Source: Gammaproteobacteria bacterium | Lineage (GTDB): Bacteria; Pseudomonadota; Gammaproteobacteria; Steroidobacterales; XN24 | DNA: 64,000 nucleotides | NCBI GenBank assembly: GCA_029287575.1 | Contig: JARFQW010000034.1 | Location: 1-64,000, forward strand | Direction of reading: 5' to 3' | Shown here: positions 53,709 to 63,356 of the stretch, in pieces | Position numbering within the stretch: the stretch's first letter is position 1 | Layout: each line of letters opens with the position of its first letter | Position numbers and translations under genes: made by a program | The notes under the pieces: generated by a model | Database searches by the model: none | The model's input: only the letters and a program-made list of their open reading frames with translations | What the model was told of the DNA's origin: nothing

Positions 53709-53726
53709 CCCGGGGCGAACCCCGGG
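53709..53726 (-). promoter_or_regulatory. Leader hairpin upstream of the nine-gene operon
   Basis: Perfect 7-bp stem CCCGGGG/CCCCGGG with a 4-base loop (TTCG on the minus strand). It would lie close to the 5' end of the operon mRNA if the promoter at 53744-53773 is used. No U-run follows on the minus strand, so it is not a standard terminator of the operon itself. Confidence 0.45.
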
Positions 53727-53743
53727 CAGAATGCCCTGTAATG

Positions 53744-53773
53744 ACTATACGCCAACACCCGGACCGCCCCCAA
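53744..53773 (-). promoter_or_regulatory. Candidate promoter of the nine-gene operon
   Basis: On the minus strand TTGGGG (53773-53768) and TATAGT (53749-53744, 5 of 6 to consensus) are spaced by 18 bases, about 120 bases before the first ATG. The site sits just past the cusA stop codon. The -35 is weak, so activator control is possible. Confidence 0.35.
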
Positions 53774-53797
53774 ACCGGAGAACGGGTGCCGGACGGA

Positions 53798-56700
53798 CTA
53801 TCTTGCCCCTCCACGGCGGGTCAGCAGAAACAGGGCGGGAACCACCAGCAAGGACAGCAAGGCGACACTGATGACGCCGCCCACCATGGGCGCCGCAATC
53901 CGCCGGGTCACCTCCGAGCCTGTCCCCGAGCCCAGCATGACCGGGGCCAGGCCGGCGAGCGTGGCCAGCACCGTCATCGCAATGGGACGAACCCGGCGTA
54001 GCGCGCCTTCCTCCACGGCCGAGCGGAGCGCTGCCCCCCTCGAGAAGGACGGGTCCGTCGGCGCGGCCCAGGCCTGATTGAGGTAGGTGAGCATCACGAC
54101 ACCCACCTCCACGGCCATCCCCGCCAGTGCGATGAACCCCACGGCCACGGCGACCGACATGGGGTACCCCAGCAGGTAAAGAAGCCAGAAACCGCCGGCC
54201 AGGGCCAGCGGCAGCGTTCCCAGCACGATCCCGACATCCACGAAGCTGCGCAGCTGCGCATACAGCAGGAGCACGATCAGCCCCAGGGTCGCCGGCACCA
54301 GTACCGATAGACGCGCCCGCGCACGCTCCAGATACTCGTACTGTCCGGACCAGCTCAGGCTGTACCCCGGCGGCAGGGCGAGATCCTGCGCGACCCTCGC
54401 CCGGGCCTCGCGGACCCAGGCGCCCAGATCGCGATCGCTGAGATCGACGTAGACCCAGCCGTTGAGACGGGCGTTCTCGCTCTTGATCAGGCCGGGCCCG
54501 TCCTCGACCCGGATGTCCGCCACGTCTCCGAGGGCTATCCAGGTTCCCCCCGTTCCGGCGATCGGCAGGCTCCGAAGGCTCTCGATGGAGTCCCTCCAGT
54601 CCCGGAAGTAGCGGAGGTTGATGGCGTATCGCTCCCGGCCCTCCACCGTCTCGCCGACCTGCATGCCGCCGACGGCAAACGCGATGGTCTCGTGGACGTC
54701 GGCGATGTTCATCCCGTAGCGGGCGGCCTCCACCCGGTCCACGTCCACCGTGAGATAGCGGCCACCCAGCACCCGCTCGGCGTAGACCGACCGGGTTCCC
54801 GGCATTTCCCGGACCAGGCTTTCGACCTGGCGGCCCAGGTCCTCGATCACGGCCAGATCCGGCCCGGCGATCTTGATCCCCACCGGCGTCCGGATGCCGG
54901 TGGCCAACATGTCGATGCGGGTCTTGATGGGCATCACCCAGGCGTTTGTCAGCCCGGGCAGCCGGACCTGTTCGTCCAGTTCGGCCTTCAGCCCTTCCAG
55001 GGTGAGACCGGCACGCCACCGGGATCGGGGTTTCAGCATGATCACCGTCTCGATCATGGTCAGCGGCGCCGGATCGGTGGCGGTATCCGCTCTTCCCACC
55101 TTCCCGAAGACCCGTTCGACTTCGGGAATCTGCCGGATCAGCCGATCCGTCTGCTGCAGAATCTCCCTCGCCTTTCCCGCCGATACCCCCGGCAGAGTCA
55201 CCGGCATGTACATGAGGTCGCCTTCGTCCAGCTCGGGCATGAATTCCGTGGCGAGACGGGAGGCCGGCCACAGACTCAGCAGCACCAGCACGAAGGCCAT
55301 GCCGACCACCAGCCGCGGAACCCGCAACACGACATTCACGGCCGGCCGGTACGCGGCGATCAAGAGCCGGTTCAGCGGATTGGTGGCCTCCGGCCGTATC
55401 CGCCCGCGCACGCAGTAGCCCATCAGCACCGGAACGACGGTGACCGCGATGATCGCCGCGGCCGCCATCGCAAACGTCTTCGTGTAGGCCAGCGGCTTGA
55501 ACAGGCGACCCTCCTGGGCTTCCAGCGCAAACACGGGGAGGAAGCTCACGGTCACCACGAGCAGGGAGAAAAAAATCGCGGGTCCGACTTCGGTTGCGGC
55601 ACGGGCCACGGTCGCCCAGCGTTCCGCCGGTCCGCTCGGGGGACTGCGTTCCAGATGCCGATGCAGGTTTTCGACCATGACAATGGCGGCATCCACCATG
55701 ACGCCGATCGCGATCGCGATCCCGGCCAGCGACATGATGTTCGCGTTCACATTCAGTCCGCGCATCGCGAGAAACGCAGCGAGCACTCCGAGGGGCAGAC
55801 TGATGGCCGGGACCAGGGTCGACGGCAGGTGGAGAAGAAACGCCGCGCAAACCAGAATGACCAGCAGCAATTCACCGCCGAGCTTGGTGCGCAGATTGTC
55901 GACGGCCCGCAGGATCAGATCCGACCGGTCGTAGACGACGACCAGTTCGACGCCATCCGGCAGACTGGCCGAGAGCTGCGCCAGGCGATCCTTGACGCGA
56001 TTGATCACTTCGACCGCGTTTTCGCCCCAGCGCATCACGACGATCCCGCCGACCGCCTCCCCCTCACCGTCCAGATCGGCCGCGCCCCGGCGCATGGCGG
56101 GACCGAAACGGACTTCCGCCACGTCTCCCACGGTCACCGGCGCCCCCGGCTTGCTGCGCGGCAATGGAATGCTCTGAAGCGCTTCGAGGCTCGTCACGTA
56201 GCCGGTGGCCCGGACCATGTACTCCGCCTCCGCCATCTCGACGACCGAGCCGCCGACCTCCTGGTTGCCGGCCTGAATGCCCTTGCGCAGGTCAGCGAGG
56301 GTCAGTCCGTACGCGTGCAGCCGCTCCGGATCCACGACCACCTGGTACTGGCGCACCATGCCACCGACGGTCGCCACTTCGGCCACCCCGTCGAGGGCCT
56401 GCAGTTCGTACTTGAGGAACCAGTCCTGGAGGCTGCGCAGCGCGGCCGCGTCATGGTTCCCGCTTCGGTCCACCAGGGCGTACTGGAAAACCCAGCCCAC
56501 TCCGGTGGCGTCCGGCCCGAGCCCCGGGCGTGCGCCCTGGGGAAGGGATGCGGCCGCCTGGCTCAGATACTCCAGGACCCGGGACCGGGCCCAGTACAGG
56601 TCCGTGCCGTCCTCGAAAATCACATAGACATACGAATCGCCGAAAAACGAGTAGCCCCGCACCGTAACCGCCCCGGCAACCGCCATCAGCGCGCTGGCCA

Positions 56701-56905
56701 GCGGGTACGTCACCTGGTCCTCGACCACTTGCGGGGCCTGGCCGGGAAACGGGGTCCGCACAATGACCTGGACGTCGGACAGGTCCGGAATGGCATCCAC
56801 GGGCGTGGCCCGCATGCTCCCCCAGCCCGCTACACCCAGCAGCACCGCGGCCAGCAGCACGCCGGCTCGGTTTGCGAGCGACCATTCGATCAGCCGGGCA
56901 ATCAC
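53798..56905 (-). CDS. cusA: CusA-type heavy-metal efflux RND transporter
   Basis: Inner-membrane proton-driven RND pump of 1035 residues, expelling monovalent copper/silver through a CusCBA tripartite channel. The helix-4 motif GVMVDAAIVMVEN is the form seen in CusA-like (Cu/Ag) pumps rather than the VDGAVIIVEN of CzcA. Periplasmic motifs LMYMPVTLPGVSAG and RIDMLATGIRTPVGIK retain Met residues placed like CusA metal ligands. Residues 1-30 give the usual first helix. ATG 56905 overlaps the adaptor stop by 4 bases. Confidence 0.94.
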   Translation of the reverse strand: MIARLIEWSLANRAGVLLAAVLLGVAGWGSMRATPVDAIPDLSDVQVIVRTPFPGQAPQVVEDQVTYPLASALMAVAGAVTVRGYSFFGDSYVYVIFEDGTDLYWARSRVLEYLSQAAASLPQGARPGLGPDATGVGWVFQYALVDRSGNHDAAALRSLQDWFLKYELQALDGVAEVATVGGMVRQYQVVVDPERLHAYGLTLADLRKGIQAGNQEVGGSVVEMAEAEYMVRATGYVTSLEALQSIPLPRSKPGAPVTVGDVAEVRFGPAMRRGAADLDGEGEAVGGIVVMRWGENAVEVINRVKDRLAQLSASLPDGVELVVVYDRSDLILRAVDNLRTKLGGELLLVILVCAAFLLHLPSTLVPAISLPLGVLAAFLAMRGLNVNANIMSLAGIAIAIGVMVDAAIVMVENLHRHLERSPPSGPAERWATVARAATEVGPAIFFSLLVVTVSFLPVFALEAQEGRLFKPLAYTKTFAMAAAAIIAVTVVPVLMGYCVRGRIRPEATNPLNRLLIAAYRPAVNVVLRVPRLVVGMAFVLVLLSLWPASRLATEFMPELDEGDLMYMPVTLPGVSAGKAREILQQTDRLIRQIPEVERVFGKVGRADTATDPAPLTMIETVIMLKPRSRWRAGLTLEGLKAELDEQVRLPGLTNAWVMPIKTRIDMLATGIRTPVGIKIAGPDLAVIEDLGRQVESLVREMPGTRSVYAERVLGGRYLTVDVDRVEAARYGMNIADVHETIAFAVGGMQVGETVEGRERYAINLRYFRDWRDSIESLRSLPIAGTGGTWIALGDVADIRVEDGPGLIKSENARLNGWVYVDLSDRDLGAWVREARARVAQDLALPPGYSLSWSGQYEYLERARARLSVLVPATLGLIVLLLYAQLRSFVDVGIVLGTLPLALAGGFWLLYLLGYPMSVAVAVGFIALAGMAVEVGVVMLTYLNQAWAAPTDPSFSRGAALRSAVEEGALRRVRPIAMTVLATLAGLAPVMLGSGTGSEVTRRIAAPMVGGVISVALLSLLVVPALFLLTRRGGAR

Positions 56906-58212
56906 GGCTGGTCGTCCGCGGCGCCGGCGAGCCGATCGAGTTCCCCGGTCAGGCTGGCCTCGGAATCAATCATGAACTGGCCGGAAACCACAACGGCCTC
57001 CCCCGCCTCGAGCCCGGACCCGATGGCCGCCTGGCCCTCCGCTTCAAATGCCACGGTGACGGGCCGCGGCTCGAACCGCCCGGGCGATGACTCCACGATG
57101 ACCCGCACGGCGCGGCCGGAACGGATCACCGCTGCGGCCGGGATCTGAATCACCGGGTCCGGTGAGGGCTCGATGATCCGGACGCTCGCAAAGCTGTTGG
57201 GCCGGAGCAGGCCGTCCGGATTTTCGAACTCCAGGCGGACCACAACCGCCCGGGACACCGGATCCACCTCCGGGTAAACGTAGGCCACCCCGCCGCGCCA
57301 GACTCGCTCCGGGTGTCCCGGGATCCGTACTTCGGCAGGCAGGCCGGCCTTGATCCACCCGGCCTCGCGGGCCAGCACGTCGGCCTCGATCCAGACCCGG
57401 CTCAGGTCGGCCAGGACGACAATGTCCGTCATGGGCCGGACGAACATGCCCTGGCGGGCGTCGAGGCCGACGACGATGCCATCGATGGGCGCGGGAAAGC
57501 GCACCCGACCGTCCACGCTGCGGGTCTTGCGGAGCCGCGCGATGGCCGATTCCTCGATACCCAGAGCCCGCAGACGATTCGCGGAGGCCGAGATCAGGCC
57601 CTCGCCACCCATTTGCAGAGCCTGCAGGTACTCCTCTTCGGCGCTCGCAAGCACGGGCGAAAAGATCTCGAACAGAGTCTGGCCCTGGCGTACCTCGTCT
57701 CCGAGCGAACCGACGTTGAGGGCTTCGATCCAGCCCTCGGCCCGGGTGTGGATGTGCCGCAGGCGGCGTTCGTCGAAGCTGACGAAGCCCGGAGCATGGA
57801 CGCGCCTGGGCAACGGCTCCAGCCGTGCCTGGGCAACACGAATACCGAGGTTGTGCCGGACCGTCCCGGTCACCGTCACGCCGCCGGCGCGGGGCTCCGG
57901 GTACACCGGCACGAAGTCCATGCCCATCTCATCCTGCATCGGCTCCGGGGATGTAATCTCCGGTCGGTGGGGATGGCGGTAATACAGGGGAGCACCCTGA
58001 CTCGCCGACGGTGTCCTCCGGACGAGGTCCATCCCGCAGACCGGGCAGGACCCGGGCTCATCCGAGGTGACGTCGGGATGCATGGGACAGACGTAGCCGG
58101 GCTCCATGTGGCGCGCGAGATGCTCGCGGGCCGTTTCATTACCGGAACCGGGGGCGGGATCCGTGCATCCGGCAAACGCCGCCACGACCGCCAGCAGGGC
58201 CAGCATCTTCAT
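56902..58212 (-). CDS. cusB: CusB-type periplasmic adaptor with heavy-metal-binding domain
   Basis: Membrane-fusion protein of 436 residues linking CusA to the outer-membrane channel. Lipobox FAGC (Cys15) followed by a heavy-metal-binding domain YVCPMHPDVTSDEPG/CPVCGMDL and a second, Cys-free variant (YYRHPHRPEITSP, DEMGMDFVPVY), then the barrel/lipoyl/hairpin adaptor core (GWIEALNVGSLGDEVRQGQ). Several Met residues (MDFV, GMFV) fit Cu/Ag binding. It overlaps both neighbours by 4 bases, within the cusCBA operon. Confidence 0.93.
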   Translation of the reverse strand: MKMLALLAVVAAFAGCTDPAPGSGNETAREHLARHMEPGYVCPMHPDVTSDEPGSCPVCGMDLVRRTPSASQGAPLYYRHPHRPEITSPEPMQDEMGMDFVPVYPEPRAGGVTVTGTVRHNLGIRVAQARLEPLPRRVHAPGFVSFDERRLRHIHTRAEGWIEALNVGSLGDEVRQGQTLFEIFSPVLASAEEEYLQALQMGGEGLISASANRLRALGIEESAIARLRKTRSVDGRVRFPAPIDGIVVGLDARQGMFVRPMTDIVVLADLSRVWIEADVLAREAGWIKAGLPAEVRIPGHPERVWRGGVAYVYPEVDPVSRAVVVRLEFENPDGLLRPNSFASVRIIEPSPDPVIQIPAAAVIRSGRAVRVIVESSPGRFEPRPVTVAFEAEGQAAIGSGLEAGEAVVVSGQFMIDSEASLTGELDRLAGAADDQP

Positions 58213-59471
58213 CGGGCACCTCCGGTGAGATAGAGCAGTTCGGCGCGGTTGATCAGCCCGTCGCTCAGCAGCCGAAGTTCCTGCATCCGGGCGGTCAGGA
58301 GCATCCGCTCCGCCCGTACCAGTTCGTCGAAGGGTACGAGATCGTTCCGGTACGCCTGGCGCACCGCATCCACGTTGGCACGGGCTGCCGGAATCACCTC
58401 GTTGTCGAACAGCGCGACCCGGTCGCTGATCCCCCGCTCGGTGGCCCGGGCCGTGGCCAGCCGCAGACGCAGCGCCCTCACCTGCTCCGCCAGTCGCTCC
58501 CGGCCGGCCTTCTCGTCCGCGCTGGCGGCGGCCAGGCGCTGATCCTGGCGGTCCCGGGTAAACAGGGGCACATCGAAGCTGATCATGGCCGAGACGAAAT
58601 CCGGGCGGTCTTTGCCGTTGGCGTTTTCGCCGTCCCGGAACCCGTAGCTCACGTCGAAGGCCCAGGCCGGCCGGTAGGACTGACGGGCAATCTCCACGCC
58701 GAGACTGGCTCCGTCCACCCGCCTTGCCGTTGCCAGGACGCTCGGGTGATTCCTGACCGCGATATCGTCCTCCACCTCGGGGGCCACCGGCGGCAGCACC
58801 GGCGATGGCGCAAGATTCGCGGACCGTGCATCCGGCCCGGCCCAGCGCTCCAGCTCGGCCAGCCAGGTTGCGAGCGCCTGACGGGTGGCCACCGCCTCAG
58901 CCTCCAGCTGGTCCTGCTCCAGCGCCAGCCGCAGCAGTTCGTGCTGACGGCGGCGTCCCTGCGCATACGCGGCTTCCACCACCTCGCCGAACTGGCGGTA
59001 CCAGGCCAGTTCCTCTTCGATCAGCCCAAGAGACTCCTGCTGATAACGTGCTTCGAACCACGCATTGCGAACGGCCCTGGCCACTTCATGGGCGCGTTCT
59101 TCGCGCAGCACGTTCTCGGCACTGGCCAGCGCCTCGCCACGCTCCCGGGTAAGCGCGCGGCTGTCTCCGCGTGGGAAGCGCTGCCGGAACCCGACCAGGA
59201 GCTGGGTCATCGGCTCCTGGTCGCGCTCGAAATCGTCGGCCGGAAAATTCAGCGCACCGAAGCGCAGTTCGGGATCCGGCAGCTGCCCCGAGGCGACTGC
59301 TCCGGCGTTGATGGCGTCCCTCCTGGCATCCAGTTCACGAAGAACCGGATCATTCTGCAGAGCGATGGCCTCTGCTTCCGCCAGCTCAAGGGCATGGGCC
59401 GCGGGCAGAAGGCCCGCGAGGACGAGGATGATGAAAAGACACCGGGCACCGCCCGGACTCGGTAGGGACAT
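58209..59471 (-). CDS. cusC: TolC-family outer-membrane efflux channel (CusC-like)
   Basis: Outer-membrane factor of 420 residues. Signal peptide (hydrophobic FIILVLAGLLPAAHA) followed by two tandem helical/strand repeats typical of OEP proteins (LELAEAEAIALQNDPVLREL; YRQFGEVVEAAYAQGRR). ATG 59471 is chosen because AGGAG lies 7 bases upstream; an earlier ATG (59492) lacks a site. It forms the exit duct for CusBA. Its stop overlaps the start of cusB (ATGA). Substrate assigned from the CusA motif. Confidence 0.9.
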   Translation of the reverse strand: MSLPSPGGARCLFIILVLAGLLPAAHALELAEAEAIALQNDPVLRELDARRDAINAGAVASGQLPDPELRFGALNFPADDFERDQEPMTQLLVGFRQRFPRGDSRALTRERGEALASAENVLREERAHEVARAVRNAWFEARYQQESLGLIEEELAWYRQFGEVVEAAYAQGRRRQHELLRLALEQDQLEAEAVATRQALATWLAELERWAGPDARSANLAPSPVLPPVAPEVEDDIAVRNHPSVLATARRVDGASLGVEIARQSYRPAWAFDVSYGFRDGENANGKDRPDFVSAMISFDVPLFTRDRQDQRLAAASADEKAGRERLAEQVRALRLRLATARATERGISDRVALFDNEVIPAARANVDAVRQAYRNDLVPFDELVRAERMLLTARMQELRLLSDGLINRAELLYLTGGAR

Positions 59472-59520
59472 GACAACACTCCTGTCGCGCAAACGGGGAA
59501 AACCGGACGCGGCAGGGGCG

Positions 59521-59919
59521 CTAATTCAGCTGAACGCAGTGAACCAGGTGGAGGGCAATATTGGGCGGGGGCGGTTCCGGCGGCGGCCGGGGCATCAGTG
59601 GCCGGGCGCTGAACCGGGGCTCGAACGCGAGACCGGCAACCGGCAGCAGAACCCCTGCCGTCGGCTCCGGGTCCGCCGAAGCCTGCCGGCCATCGTAGTC
59701 GTAGCCGTCCACCCAGGTACAACGACTCGCGGATACGTCGTCGCAGTGTGTGGCCGGCTCCGGGCAGTGCGGGCAATCGCCCATGGCCTCGCCGACCAGC
59801 GGCGCGGCGGCCATCAGGCAGGGCTGAAGCGCCATGTTCAGCCACACCACGAGGAACGCCGAGACCATGAAGCGGCCCAGGCGGCGTTCCCGGCTTCTGA
59901 AGTGGCTTAACAAATTCAT
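59521..59919 (-). CDS. Small Cys-containing membrane/exported protein leading the cus operon
   Basis: A 132-residue protein with an N-terminal signal or anchor (FMVSAFLVVWLNMALQPCLM) and a short Cys cluster CPHCPEPATHC near residues 49-59 with a further Cys at ~67. The remainder is Pro-rich. Proteins of this look commonly precede copper/metal RND genes in Proteobacteria, but I cannot give a family name. It starts the operon, 50 bases before cusC, and is divergent from the beta-propeller-like gene. Metal binding by the Cys/His cluster is an inference. Confidence 0.7.
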   Translation of the reverse strand: MNLLSHFRSRERRLGRFMVSAFLVVWLNMALQPCLMAAAPLVGEAMGDCPHCPEPATHCDDVSASRCTWVDGYDYDGRQASADPEPTAGVLLPVAGLAFEPRFSARPLMPRPPPEPPPPNIALHLVHCVQLN

Positions 59920-59981
59920 CAGACGCTATCCTGAGGCTCACTATTCACCCAATCACGCGGTTTTTCAAGGAGCGGGATCAA

Positions 59982-61229
59982 GTGTCCGTGAATAATGTAA
60001 TCGGACGGCGGGCGGCCGGCAGACCGCGCGTTCCGGGCCGTTCCCGGCCCGGCTCGATGGCAGCCGGATGGCTCCTCGCCGCGCTCGGCGTCGCCTGCAC
60101 GCCCGGCGGCCAGGAACTCCGGGTTCCGGCGGGCGCCGGCGCGATGCTGCCAAGGCTTACCGGCGGCGAAACGCCCCTGCTCAGCTGGGTCGAGCCCGCC
60201 GGCACGGGCCATCGCCTCATGTTCGCGGAGTTCGGCGGCAATGACTGGGGCATGGCCAGGGAAGTGGCCGCCGGCTCTGACTGGTTCGTGAACTGGGCGG
60301 ACTTCCCGTCGGTCGAGCGTCTGGGCGACGGACGCCTCGCGGCTCACTGGCTACAGAAAGAGGGGACCGCCCCGTACGCCTATGGGGTGCGCATTTCGCA
60401 GACTGACAATGACGGATCCTGGAGTCCCGCTGTCACGCCCCACGACGACGGAACACCCACCGAACACGGGTTTGTGTCCCTGTTCCCCGTCGGAACGGCT
60501 CTGGGCGCGGTCTGGCTCGATGGCCGCAACATGGCCGCGGACCCGCCCGGCGGCATGACGCTCAGAGCCGCCCGTATCCGTCCGGACGGCCGCATTTCGG
60601 CCGCCTGGGAGATCGATGCGCTGACCTGCGACTGCTGTCAGACCGGCGCGGCCGCGGGCCCCATGGGCGCCGTGGTCGTGTACCGGGATCGAAGCGAACA
60701 CGAAGTGCGGGACATTTACGCGAGCGTCCTGGGACCTGAAGGGTGGTCATCCCCGGCGCGGGTCGCCGCGGACGGCTGGCGCATTGACGGCTGTCCGGTG
60801 AACGGCCCGGCCGTGGCGGCATCGGGCAGCCTGGTCGTCACGGGGTGGTTCACGGCGGCCGACGGGCCCACGCGGGTCCGCGCCGCCATTTCCCGCAACG
60901 GCGGCTACCGGTTCGAACAAGCCATGGATCTGTCCGAGGGGCCGGTGCTCGGCCGCGTGGATGTCGCGGCGCTGCCAGGCGGGCGGGCGGCCGTTTCGTG
61001 GGTGGCGGCCGGTCACGGGAAGGCCGACGGGAGTTCGGGAGCACGATTGCGATACCGGGTCATTGGCGCGTCCGGTCCCGGACCGGTTCAGGACGTGGCG
61101 TACCTCGAGGGGTCGCGGGCCGCGGGATTTCCGCAGATGGCCGCAACGGCGGACCGCCTGATCTTCGCCTGGACCGAGACCGGCGCCGGCGGCCCGGGGA
61201 TACGCAGTCTGGCAGTCAGGCTGCCATAG
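59982..61229 (+). CDS. Secreted beta-propeller-like (sialidase/BNR-like) protein with CDCC motif
   Basis: A 415-residue exported protein, probably a lipoprotein (ALGVAC, Cys39, after an Arg-rich start). The body consists of repeated four-stranded modules with Asp/Trp turns (WSPAVTPHDDG; GAVWLDGRN; AAISRNGGYRF), like BNR/sialidase propellers, but without an Asp-box set clear enough to claim hydrolase activity. A striking DALTCDCCQTGAA motif plus a later Cys (DGCPVNG) suggests metal or disulfide chemistry. GTG 59982 has AAGGAG 9 bases upstream. It is divergent from the cus operon across 62 bases, so shared metal control is likely. Confidence 0.75.
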   Translation: MSVNNVIGRRAAGRPRVPGRSRPGSMAAGWLLAALGVACTPGGQELRVPAGAGAMLPRLTGGETPLLSWVEPAGTGHRLMFAEFGGNDWGMAREVAAGSDWFVNWADFPSVERLGDGRLAAHWLQKEGTAPYAYGVRISQTDNDGSWSPAVTPHDDGTPTEHGFVSLFPVGTALGAVWLDGRNMAADPPGGMTLRAARIRPDGRISAAWEIDALTCDCCQTGAAAGPMGAVVVYRDRSEHEVRDIYASVLGPEGWSSPARVAADGWRIDGCPVNGPAVAASGSLVVTGWFTAADGPTRVRAAISRNGGYRFEQAMDLSEGPVLGRVDVAALPGGRAAVSWVAAGHGKADGSSGARLRYRVIGASGPGPVQDVAYLEGSRAAGFPQMAATADRLIFAWTETGAGGPGIRSLAVRLP

Positions 61230-61273
61230 CGCGGAGAAACCCCCGTCAGTCCCGTAATCGCTCGCCCCGACAG

Positions 61274-62416
61274 CTAGTCGCCGCCTTCGGCTTCCAGTTC
61301 CTTGCGCAAGGCTTCCGCTTCCCGCTCCAGCGCCTCCAGACGCTCCTCCAGGGCTTTCTGGCGTGCATCTTCATCGGCGGGAGACGCGGCCGCCGGTGCC
61401 GCGTCCGGAGCGGCCGAAGCTTCAGGAGCCATGGCCGGCGCTTCGCCCGCCGCGGGCTCCGCCGGCGGGGTTTCGCGGCCAGGCTCGGCCCGGGCATCGG
61501 GCACGCCGTCACCGTCCGTGTCGCGTACGAAGACCACGCCGGGCAGCAGGGGAGACACGGTTCGCTCAGGGACGGATCCGCGCTCGAGGGATGCTCCCGT
61601 GGGCGCAAACCGGGCCAGCACCGGCCGGTAGCCGCTGGTGCGGTCGCTGTCCCGGCAGTAATTGCTCTGCCGGAACATGATCTCCGCCTCGGCGGTCCAC
61701 CCGTCGGCCCCGCCCGAGACGAACACGAAGTCATTGAGTCGTCCACCTCGCTCGCAGCGTGTCGGCACGAGTTCGCGCGGCGTGATCCAGCGCCACTGGC
61801 CCGCCGCGGTCAACGCCGCGAGAGCCTCGACGGAGTCCGGGGCATCACCGATGGGCAGATCGAAGTAGAAGGTCCCGGCGGCGACGGCGGGAACGTCCCG
61901 GCCGGCCGCCCAGCGGTTCAGCGCCCGCGCCTGCTCGGCGCGGCGCGATTCACCCTTGCTCAGATGCACGCCCACGACCTCGAATTCCCTGCCCCGCGAA
62001 TCGGCGAATCGCGCCACAAGCGGCGCGGCCTCCCGTTTGCCGTGGGGAATATCGGTGAGTTCCCGCGTATCGACCAGCCGCAACCGGTCGGGACGATAGA
62101 GCAACAGAACCCGGTTGCCGCCGCCGCTGGTTCCCAGGATGCGCTCGTAGGGCATGCCATCGGCCTTGCGTGCCGCATCCGCCAGCCGGCCGGGCCACTT
62201 GTGGTCCCACACCTCGGTGAGCACCCAGAGGTCGATGTCATGGGATGCGGCGAGCTGCTCGCCGATGACGTAGTCCGAAGAATTGTCGGATTCGACGTTG
62301 AACGCGACGATGCTCACGGCATCCGCCCGAACGGCCATCGGGAGGCTCGCAAGGCAGAGAGCCAACATCGCGAAGGCCGTGCCCGCCCGGCTCCGGCGTC
62401 TGCTTACAGCGTTCAT
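61274..62416 (-). CDS. Exported endonuclease/exonuclease/phosphatase-fold protein, catalytic residues degenerate
   Basis: A 380-residue secreted protein. Signal peptide ([19 protein letters not shown]) then an EEP-like core: [18 protein letters not shown] and VVGVHLSK fit the fold. The catalytic GDFN is GTFY and the terminal SDH is SGY, so phosphodiesterase activity is doubtful. After residue ~295 come a [11 protein letters not shown] calcium-loop-like piece, an Ala/Pro linker and a Glu/Arg-rich coiled coil (~345-380). ATG 62416 overlaps the htpX stop by 4 bases with GGAGG 8 bases upstream, so it is coupled to htpX. Confidence 0.8.
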   Translation of the reverse strand: MNAVSRRRSRAGTAFAMLALCLASLPMAVRADAVSIVAFNVESDNSSDYVIGEQLAASHDIDLWVLTEVWDHKWPGRLADAARKADGMPYERILGTSGGGNRVLLLYRPDRLRLVDTRELTDIPHGKREAAPLVARFADSRGREFEVVGVHLSKGESRRAEQARALNRWAAGRDVPAVAAGTFYFDLPIGDAPDSVEALAALTAAGQWRWITPRELVPTRCERGGRLNDFVFVSGGADGWTAEAEIMFRQSNYCRDSDRTSGYRPVLARFAPTGASLERGSVPERTVSPLLPGVVFVRDTDGDGVPDARAEPGRETPPAEPAAGEAPAMAPEASAAPDAAPAAASPADEDARQKALEERLEALEREAEALRKELEAEGGD

Positions 62417-63300
62417 ACGGTGATCCTCCGCAGGGCGTCGATGCGCTCGTCGAGGGGGGGATGAGACATGAAGAAACGTTTCAGGCCGCCGTCCCGCCTG
62501 CCCGAAATGCCGAAGGCCGCCATCTGCTCGGGCAAGGTCGACTGGCCCTCGCCGCCCTTGAGACGCTGCAGCGCGGCCACCATCTTGTCCCTCGAGGCCA
62601 GCCGGGCCGCTCCGGCATCGGCACGGAATTCCCGGCGCCTGGAGTACCACATCACCAGCATGCTCGCGAGGATCCCCAGGAAAATCTCCGCCACGATGAC
62701 CGAGATCCAGTAACCGATCCCGAGACCGCGCTCGTTCTTGAACACGACCCGGTCCACAAAGTGGCCGACGATGCGGGAAATGAAGATCACGAAGGTATTC
62801 ACCACCCCCTGCATCAGGGCCATCGTGATCATGTCGCCGTTGGCGACGTGGCTTACTTCGTGGGCAAGGACCGCCTCCACCTCGTCCTGCTTCATCGACC
62901 GAAGCAGGCCGGTACTCACCGCGACCAGGGCGTCATTGCGGCGGGCGCCGGTGGCGAACGCATTGGGCTCCGGGGCGTCATACACCGCCACCTCCGGCAT
63001 GCCGATCCCCGCCTCGCGGGCCTGGCGGCGCACCGTTTCCACCAGCCAGGTCTCCGCCGGCCCTGAAGGCTGCTCGATCACGCGGGCCCCGGTCATCCGC
63101 TTGGCCATGAACTTGGACATGGCCAGGGAGATGAACGAGCCCGCAAAGCCGATGACAGCGGCGAAAACCAGCAGCGAATTGTAGTCCAGGTCGACGCCCT
63201 GGGCATCGAGAATCCCCTCCAGACCGAGCAGTCGCATGGTCACGGAAAGCACCAGGAGAACCGCGATGTTCGTGGCCAGAAAAAACAGGATGCGTTGCAT
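62413..63300 (-). CDS. htpX: Membrane zinc protease HtpX
   Basis: Inner-membrane M48 metalloprotease of 295 residues that degrades damaged membrane proteins in envelope stress. Motifs: zinc site [14 protein letters not shown] (HExxH), upstream NAFATG, and third ligand region [11 protein letters not shown]. Four hydrophobic spans (about 4-25, 42-62, 160-180, 195-217). Length equals E. coli HtpX. No heat-shock promoter is evident upstream. It follows the nhaA gene by 56 bases on the same strand. Confidence 0.96.
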   Translation of the reverse strand: MQRILFFLATNIAVLLVLSVTMRLLGLEGILDAQGVDLDYNSLLVFAAVIGFAGSFISLAMSKFMAKRMTGARVIEQPSGPAETWLVETVRRQAREAGIGMPEVAVYDAPEPNAFATGARRNDALVAVSTGLLRSMKQDEVEAVLAHEVSHVANGDMITMALMQGVVNTFVIFISRIVGHFVDRVVFKNERGLGIGYWISVIVAEIFLGILASMLVMWYSRRREFRADAGAARLASRDKMVAALQRLKGGEGQSTLPEQMAAFGISGRRDGGLKRFFMSHPPLDERIDALRRITV

Positions 63301-63356
63301 TGGAAGCCTCGTTCAGAACTGCCGTCGCGTCCGACGTGGGGGCGAAAACACCCGGA

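Noticed and set aside
52189-53871. Arg/Pro-rich plus-strand frames opposite the Ser/Gly lipoprotein
   Set aside because: They arise from the biased codons of the real minus-strand gene, which has a clean lipoprotein signal and fits the operon.
54692-57148. 818-codon open frame on the plus strand inside cusA/cusB
   Set aside because: Shadow frame opposite two clear efflux genes; His/Asp/Arg-rich without domains.
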